The notes under the pieces were generated by a model that saw only the letters and a list, made by a program, of their open reading frames with translations, did no database searches and was not told the origin of the DNA. A program made the position numbers and the translations under genes. A stretch of 64,000 nucleotides of DNA from Nectonema munidae (Eukaryota; Nematomorpha; Nectonematoida; Nectonematidae), in NCBI GenBank assembly GCA_030549495.1, contig JAUIRK010000839.1, forward strand, positions 37,685 through 101,684. Direction: 5' to 3'. Shown one piece after another: positions 56,493 through 64,000 of this stretch; positions within the stretch are counted from its first letter, which is position 1; every line of letters begins with the position of its first letter.

Positions 56493-58052
56493 ATGGGAAG
56501 TCTGAAATTGCAGAATTCTATACCGAAATATAAAGCTGTGTTGATCTGATAAATTAAAAGATTGGCAAATTTTCTTGCAAAAGAAAGTGTAGAAGATGGC
56601 AGTTTTCTTTTTTCTCAAACATTTTGGATGTAACCTAAAACTAAGCTTAAAATAATCCGATATAATTCAAAATCTTCGCTTTAAACTCGTTGAAGAATTC
56701 ATAATTCAAAGACAGCATAATAAACCTTCTATGAAAAAGTATATAAAATTTGCTATGAGCTGGTCTGGATTTATTGAAAAAAGAAAGAGATGCCAGGTTT
56801 GTTCATATAAAAAAACAGGAAATCTATAATTTGTTGCCTACCTTTAACCAGGCACCAGGCCATTTTCAATTACGCACCTCATTAGAGCATCCAAATTCAG
56901 AATGGCTTTTCTTTCCTTTGTCTTGAATGAAACTAAGCATGAGAAGCCTTATTTACGTAGATATGATGTGCCCATTTATAAATCTTCCGTCCCCAGCTAA
57001 CACTTTCTACCCTAGAATATCTAGCAAGACAACCTAGAATTTAATGTGATGGTTAAATGTCTTGAATGCTGCTTTTTGTGAATAATCTGTTTTAATAGCT
57101 TCAGAATAATCAGTTTCAAGATTGGAAAATGGATTGAGAACCCAACTATTGTACGTGATGCTGTCATTTTCATCGTCTGGAAATAAAATTCAACGTTTCC
57201 TTGCATCAAAGTAAGGTGCTTGTCAACCAAGAGTGTCAATCGTATCTCCACAGTACCTGTTCTTCTTCCAGCAATTCGTGTTCACTCACATAGATATTTA
57301 AAGCTTCAGACTAAGAAAAAACTTTTCTTTCTCCATTGGTTTTCTACTTTTTCTTCTTCAATTTGAATCCATTTATAGAAATAAAAGAAACAGTTTGTTT
57401 ATCAATTTGTATGACACACCTTGCTCACTTGGCAAAAAGATATACATCCCTTCATTATTAGAGCAGGCATGATTATTGTGCCAATTTGATGATGAAGCCA
57501 TTTTTCGCTTGTCTGTGATGAAACATAACAAAAGTCAACATTTGTTTCACTAATGTATAAATAAAAGGCCTTTCTTAGACAAAAGTTAAATGAGTACCAA
57601 AAATTACCCTTCAGTACAATTAGTGTTCAATGTTATTGGCAATTGTAAAAAGTGTATATCTATAATGAGTATGTTACATTTGCCAATTCTAGTCATTTAC
57701 CAAGTCTAAGAAGAGTGCTTTGTATTTAAATGACTGAATCCCATTTGCTTAGGGGTTATTATTGTTTTTGAACCAGACTTATCTCTTCCGGTACGTAGTG
57801 ATAATCTTGTCCACCCACGCGTCCATTCCAAACCAGTTGTCCATCGCTTATTAAATCTGGTCCTTCTTAAGGTGAACCGTCCATCAAGGATGAATACCAC
57901 CGGTATATATCATTGTTAATTCTTATAGCTTTGATTTAAAGAGAGGGAAGACAAATAACTGTCAAATAATTATTGATGAAACACTTTTGAGCTTGCTTCT
58001 TACCTGAATATAAGCACATGCTTTACATAGACTATAGAGCATTAATAATAAC
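56493..58052. other. repeat-like sequence with unclear minus-strand coding traces
   Basis: The minus strand near 57200-57100 reads FPDDENDSITYNSWVLNPFS, faintly like the FP......NPF block of ZBED/GTF2IRD2-type hAT transposases. Too weak to assign. The segment 57770-57900 has repeated cggt/accgtcc words and more GC than its surroundings. Confidence 0.3.
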
Positions 58053-60956
58053 CAGTGGCGGATCCAAAGGGGGGCCTCATGGGCCTAGGTCCCCACTCCT
58101 ATGAAAAATGGCTATGAAAATTACCCTTACTAATTTTGCTTTTTCCTAAAACATTAATACTTAAGTTGATTACGTTTATATCACCGACATGACAAGTCGA
58201 AATATTATTCTGTCTAAACAGTCAATTTGAGTAGTGAAAATGTTGATAATATATTATCAATAATATCACACAGTGATTCACCAATAATAAAATCTTTCAA
58301 CTGGCGAATTGGACAATGGTTGCACTCAGTGTGCTGCCAAGTTGACAGGTATGATGAATAAACTCTTTTCCTCTCATCACTTTTCTATACTCTGCTCTTT
58401 CTTATTCGCAGACGTCCTATTCATTGAATATTTTCATTCACTCTTGTTACCTACTTATTCGCTTTCTTTTTCCTTCTGATTGTAAGTAATCACTATTTTT
58501 ACTATATGTGAATATTTATTGAGAATTTTTATTAAAATAATCACATTCAAATGGACAAGCCAATTCAAGATTTTAACGGCTACATTTTTCTAAATGTGCT
58601 CTTAATTTTAACTTTTGATCAAACTTTTCATGTTTTCATTAATTTATATCATATACAACTGACAACTTCAATTTTGAATTTTGATAACATCGAAACTTGG
58701 AAAAGTTTCATTTAATTTTTTATTTGACTCTTTAATCAAATAGTTAGAATATATTATTATTTTTTCAGTTTCAGAAATTATGAATACTAAAAGTTCATCA
58801 TTATCTAAAAAATGAAAATATCGGATTTTTCTGTAAAAAAGAATTAAGTCAACCTTCACACCAGTCGTATGGTGAATCATCTTGTGAGAAACAATCGAAC
58901 TTGAACTTGAACGACCCAGTGTTAGTAGAAAACGATATTGCTCACGCAATTTTTTATCCTGGAGGGGCAAGGAAAATGTCTAACGGCGATAAAATGTTTT
59001 TGTGTGATAAAGTGGTCCAGCCAACAGGTGTTCCATCAACCTGGCCCATTGAAACTGAAAAAAGTGGTAAAACCAGACGAGTTGCGTTTTTTTTTTCGAA
59101 AAATATCCTTGACTGATATACTATAAATATATCGATGGGCTTTTTTTGTCGATTTTGTGTTTTTTTCCCCTCACACTGTTGGGACGTCCAAAACCTCAGC
59201 TAAACAGTTGGTGATTTTGCCTTGCAGACGCTTTGCAAAATTAACAGGTCAAAACGGATACCTATATGAGCACAACAAGGCATTTTACCACGAATCAGCA
59301 AAACTTGCTGCTCACAATTTTCGAATACTACTTTTTCACCCCGAACTCTCAGTTGACAGTCAGTTAAATTCTACTTTATTGAAAATGAAAGAAGAAAATC
59401 GAAACATTATTAAAAGCATAAACGAAGTTGTTCTTTTATGTTGTAGAATGGGTTTGCCATTTCGAGGACATCGAGATGACAGCCACTTGAATCCTCCAAT
59501 ATCAATCAATGAAATAATACACAATCAAAGTTGTTTTCGCTCAATGATACAGCTTTATTTCCTATCTAACTCGAGTTTGTCCAATCATCTCTCAAAATCA
59601 GCTTTGAATGTCCAAAACTATACAAAATGAAATTATAGCATGCATTGTAACTGTGATTCTTAGAAAAATCTCTGATGAAGTCCAAAAAGCAAAGTTTTAT
59701 TCTGTTATTGCCGATGAGGCAACAGATTTTTTTCATAAAACTCAGCTTTCAGTTAGCGTGAGATATGTGAAAGATCATTCTATAGTGGAACGTTTCTAGA
59801 GTTTGTGAACCCAGAGTCATTATGTGGAATAGATCTCGCAAATGAAATTTTGAATGTTTTAAAACGCGTGGTTTGGTTTCCGAATACTTATTTGGGCAAG
59901 GTTATGATGGCGTAGCAACGATGAGTGGAGCTTTTAATAGGGTAGAAACAGAGGTACGGCGTCTTTGTGGAAACCAAGCAATATATGTACACTGTTCAGC
60001 TCATTCTTTAAACCTGACTTTAGTTAAAGCTAGTGAAGTTCCAGAGATTCGAAACACCTTTGGTATTGATGGCAGTTTAGCAAAATTTTTTATTCGAGTG
60101 CTGTTAGAAGTAGAAAACTTCATGACATAAGCAGGGATAAATCTTCCTCTTCTTCAGAGGCTAATTGCGTAGTTAACTCTCTAACTAAAGCCAAGTTTGT
60201 TGTTGGGCTGCTTTCGACGAATGATGTAATGACTCTAACCAAAAAGTTAGCTCTTTTTTACAATCTAGTTCGAATGATATTTTCTCTGCTATGAAACAAG
60301 TCTCAATCATAAAACAGCAGCTCGAAGAATGGAGAAACAACGAAACTCAGTTAGAGGAAATTTTTGAAAAAGCTCAAAAATTGTATGGGGACGCGCCTTT
60401 GTGTATTCCAAAGATAGTTAAGAGAATGACAAAAAGGACTAATATTTCAGCTGCCTCTCCAATAGAGTTTTACCGCCCTTCCATTTTGATTTGAAAAACA
60501 CAACACAACTGTTAGTCTTCTTTGTGGTCTATTACCACAGTTTGCTAAAAAAATGAACTTTAATGATGTTAGAAAAGGATTTGATATTTACTGTGGGGTA
60601 ATGAATTGCAGCTTGAAAGAACTAGAATTGGAGTTCCAAACTTGGCAACTTTTTGCAAGTCAACTCCTGATATTTCACACGATTCAATTATAGCTTTGAA
60701 AATATGTGAAGAAGTATTTTATCCAAACATCTACAAACTTTTTACCATTTACGCCACCTTACCAGTTTCCTCATCAACCGCTGAGTGCACTTTCTCAGTA
60801 CTTAAAAATTTGAAATCTTATCTTCGCTCTAATACAGGAGAAGATCGGTTGAATGGCCTAACATTAGCTTATATTCATCGAGACATAAGTTGTGCTGATA
60901 TCGTGAGGGAAACCCTTCACCTTTTTTCACTCGAACAAAGAAAAATTCAAATTTAA
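58053..60956 (+). mobile_element. hAT transposon, ZMYM1/52-kDa-repressor-like transposase, recently broken
   Basis: The left terminus CAGTGGCGGATCC lies at 58053. Coding runs from about 58880. A TTF-type finger (MGFFCRFCVFF, about 59135) is followed by LGGHNKAF-like YLYEHNKAFYHESAKLAAHN and GLPFRGHRDD (59450). Next come FYSVIADEATDF with a catalytic Asp (59700) and EYLFGQGYDGVATMSG (59880). CSAHSLNLTLVKASEV (59995) is followed by the dimerisation block CTFSVLKNLKSYLR...RLNGLTLAYIHRD (60790-60890). The order is complete but split by several frameshifts and stops. No right terminus was found. Confidence 0.82.
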
Positions 60957-63900
60957 ATCCTTCTATTTCACCTCAATCCATTTTTTGAAATATTTAAATT
61001 TCCTTTTTTACTACCTTTTGCACATTCTTTTTCCGTTTTTTGTTATTTTTTTTATTCCTTATTAAATTTTATTCTTCATTATTTTGGGAAAATAAAGGAA
61101 TATTCATTTTATGAAGGAGAGAAAGCACGCTTAAATGACAAATGTAATTTCATATACATAATTCCATTAATAAACAAGTATACATATATAACTTCAAAAA
61201 TTCAAAATCAGGATATATTATAAAGTATGAATCCACATGTATAAAAAATAAATTTTTGCAATTTATTCATGGCAAAATGATGTTAAAAATATGAAAACAT
61301 AGGTAATTAGTGATTCTAAGACATAATACAGCTGTTGTATTCTCTGAAGACTCTTAACAAAATTGCAAAAAATTTAAATAGATTTCCCCCCCCCCCCTAT
61401 AACAAATTTCAGGATCAAAATTTCAGGAGTTAAATTGTTGATTCTTAGATGGGGGAGCAGTGAATATCGTGGAAAGCTTTTTTGAAACGAATCATCATAT
61501 TTCCCTTTTCAACACCTTTTCACATAATTTTAAGCGAACGCTTTTTAATTTAAGGGACAGTGACGTCACATTTCGTCTCAAAAGTTTGATAAATATGGAT
61601 CTATTCCTGCTAGTACTTGTTAACTAAAGCTTCAATGAGTTTAACCGAAACTGAAAAATCTATTTTATAATCAGATGCTAGAATACCAATCTAAATATTC
61701 TTTTATGAAATAAAACAAAACATATGTCATTTGTCTACGCTTATGACACATGCAAAAAAACGAAATAAACTTACTTGCAATAGTTAAGTCTGAATGTCAA
61801 ACTTCGGCGTGAGTGCCAAAAGTGTAGCGAAAGGAATAATGATTTCGTTAAAATTTTTTTTACAGTTATCGTCAAGGCGCGAAATGTGTATCTTGCAAAA
61901 TGACACAAAGAAGGCTATCATATCAAAAACGGTATTTTAACCGCCTGTCCTGTCTAGGATGGTACAGAGGAGGAAATCAATTTGTGTTGACGACGTTTAG
62001 ATTGATGGAGAGGACGATTATTAAACCAACGCGAAAATTCAAAGTCGTTGTGTCATTTGCATGTAAAAAATGATTTTAATGGCGAAAAACATTTTACGTG
62101 TAATTTTTCAAATTCATTTGGAATTTAATGTTTTCCAAGGTCTTTATGCTTAAAACACGCAATTTATTATTTCGATATTTCATAAAGTTTATGAAGAAAC
62201 CAAGGTTGTTTTCTTTGTGCACTTGTTGAATCCTTTCTTATGGTAGTACCTATTTCGAATTGAATTATGGTTCCTACAAGTTTACGTGTGTTGTTCAATC
62301 ACTTGTATAGCTAAGACTTTCATTTGCATCTTTCAATAGAACCCTAAAAGTATTTAAATTTAATTTTACAAAACATAGAAAGAAGGTTTCTCAAAATTCT
62401 TGCATATTTTTAAGTGGTGATGGAAAAGAGGGAATCGTTTAATTAGAAACAAAATTCATTTTTAGTTTCAAGGTTCTCTCCTCTTTTAAATCAACTAATG
62501 AGTAGAATGATGAGTATACTAAAGCTTTTTTAATTAGTTGTTAATTAAGAACTAAAGATTTTTTCGATAATCTTGATTGGCTATCAACGCTATTATATCC
62601 CGACACATTATCCATAGAGATTTCATCGACAGATAAATCTTCGAAAACAGACCAAGAAATAATTATTGCAAAATATAGAATAACAAGTGCCTTTTTAAAA
62701 ATAAAATCATTTTTTGTCTCAAAGTTGTAAAAAAAACTTAGTTTTTATTTAAAAAATCATCTACGGTTGTTTGTCTAATGAACAAGTCTATTTCTATTTC
62801 TAATATACTTATCGAAATCAATAAATAAAATTTTAATTAAATTTTCATTCATATAAATACTAATAAAAAAAGGATATCTTTTCGAACAATATGGCGATGA
62901 ACAACTCATCACGACTCCATTTTGAAAAAATGTGATAGCACGCGTAACTTTCATATTAGCGATATAAATATTATTTCTTCACCATTTTCTAACTCTTTTT
63001 TGCTTTTTATTCATACGCCATCTCAGCATCACTTTATCTATAGAACTTATATGTGTATTTTAGCCGCAACTTATAATCCTGATTCTTTTGCTGCCTCTAT
63101 ATACTATATACTCTATTAAACGGCATTTTAAATCAAATTTAGACATTGATTTTTGGCGCCCTTAATGTTCATTTATTAGCAGTATTAAATTTTGACAAAT
63201 AGAAAAATATAATAAGTTTTGTAACAATGCTATTCTAAGTATAGTATTGTAAAAGAACAGTTTTCTTCAAGCAATCCTTTTTGGACGTTATACGTCAAAG
63301 ATTAACTTACAAATAGACAAAAAATTATTACTCGATTAAAATGCACATTAAAATATTTTTCAATAAAATTTTTATTTTCATTTGAAAGAAAATAAATAAT
63401 AAGTGTCTTTAATTTTTAAATGATTAAGTGATATTTAAAACTTTAATGGCAGACAAAATGAGAAAGGTAAAATAAATATTGGTCTCATGTTTCAAAAAAA
63501 TGTAAATTTTAATCCCAGAATTTCATTTGAAAGCTTCAAAAATACGAAAAAAAATCACACCACTCTTAAAACTTTTGCTTGCTTTACTTAAATACGTCTT
63601 TTGATTTTGTAAAAAGTAGTGGTTTTTAGAATATTAGAAATCAAAGGCAACACTTTTGTATAGTGGCTATAGATCCACCTGTCATTTATACATATGGGTG
63701 GCCTTGAATCCAGAATTATACTTTCCTCTCCTAAGGCGCATATAGTTCTACATAAGGCTCCGTTGCTCTGGCTTAACTTGATTGACACAACGGATTGAAA
63801 ATAATATTAGAGAGCTTAATAAAATATAAAATTGAATAATTTTGGCTGTTCACAAGTTTTGAAGGTAATTGTATTTTAGAAGTAAATGGTGCCCAGGGAC

Positions 63901-64000
63901 TTGAGCTGTCTCTTACGAACCTTGTCAATGTAAAATATTAGTGGTATCTTTTACTTCACTTTAATAAGCATACTAACAGCATCACGAAAAATTGAATTAA
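60957..64000. other. intergenic sequence, no confident gene
   Basis: A C run lies at about 61387-61399. An open frame at 61867-62073 after a good acceptor is discussed as a finding. The rest is AT-rich without recognisable features. Confidence 0.35.

Noticed and set aside
63588-63800. tRNA-like or SINE-like sequence on the minus strand (ctggattcaaggcc)
   Set aside because: Only a B-box-like word is present; no A box at the right distance and no family tail.

Overview
This is an AT-rich, intron-rich, repeat-laden eukaryotic window from an invertebrate animal. Two host genes can be read with confidence and sit tail to tail. The first is a sodium/chloride-coupled SLC6 transporter of the GABA/taurine/betaine/creatine group on the plus strand, with coding exons from 15196 to 38983 or 41812. 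The second is a secreted, probably GPI-anchored alpha-carbonic anhydrase on the minus strand, with three exons between 49992 and 46571. The species cannot be proven. The AT content and the mix of hAT, piggyBac, Tigger, MULE, Helitron and tRNA-SINE copies would fit a crustacean such as a copepod, but that is inference.

Layout: 1-15195 is repeat-rich DNA. It holds a 550-bp palindrome, two sister Helitrons, a hAT end, a minus-strand piggyBac remnant and SINE pieces. 15196-41812 is the transporter gene. Its eleven recognised exons lie in large introns filled with a ZBED-type hAT remnant (17918-19514), a LINE 3' end (about 22237-22433), SINEs, an A/T homopolymer tract and a 3.1-kb hAT element (34793-37939) that carries at least four younger insertions. 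About 130 N-terminal residues of the transporter (TM1-TM2) are not found in the window and probably lie upstream. 42500-46555 holds homopolymer tracts, a LINE 3' end and a decayed dispersed gene of unknown role, split by a MITE. 46556-49992 is the carbonic anhydrase gene. 50000-64000 is mostly transposon: a MULE fragment, a MULE-piggyBac chimera, a SINE, a Tigger/pogo element with a hAT inserted in its right end, and a ZMYM1-like hAT transposase.

The two genes have no evident joint pathway. The transporter would move a small amino-acid-like or osmolyte substrate across the plasma membrane. The carbonic anhydrase would interconvert CO2 and bicarbonate at the outer cell surface. Most other open reading frames are chance AT-rich frames or transposon fragments. 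The most informative part of the window is its layered insertion history: several insertions keep readable target-site duplications (TSDs), so their order can be worked out directly.
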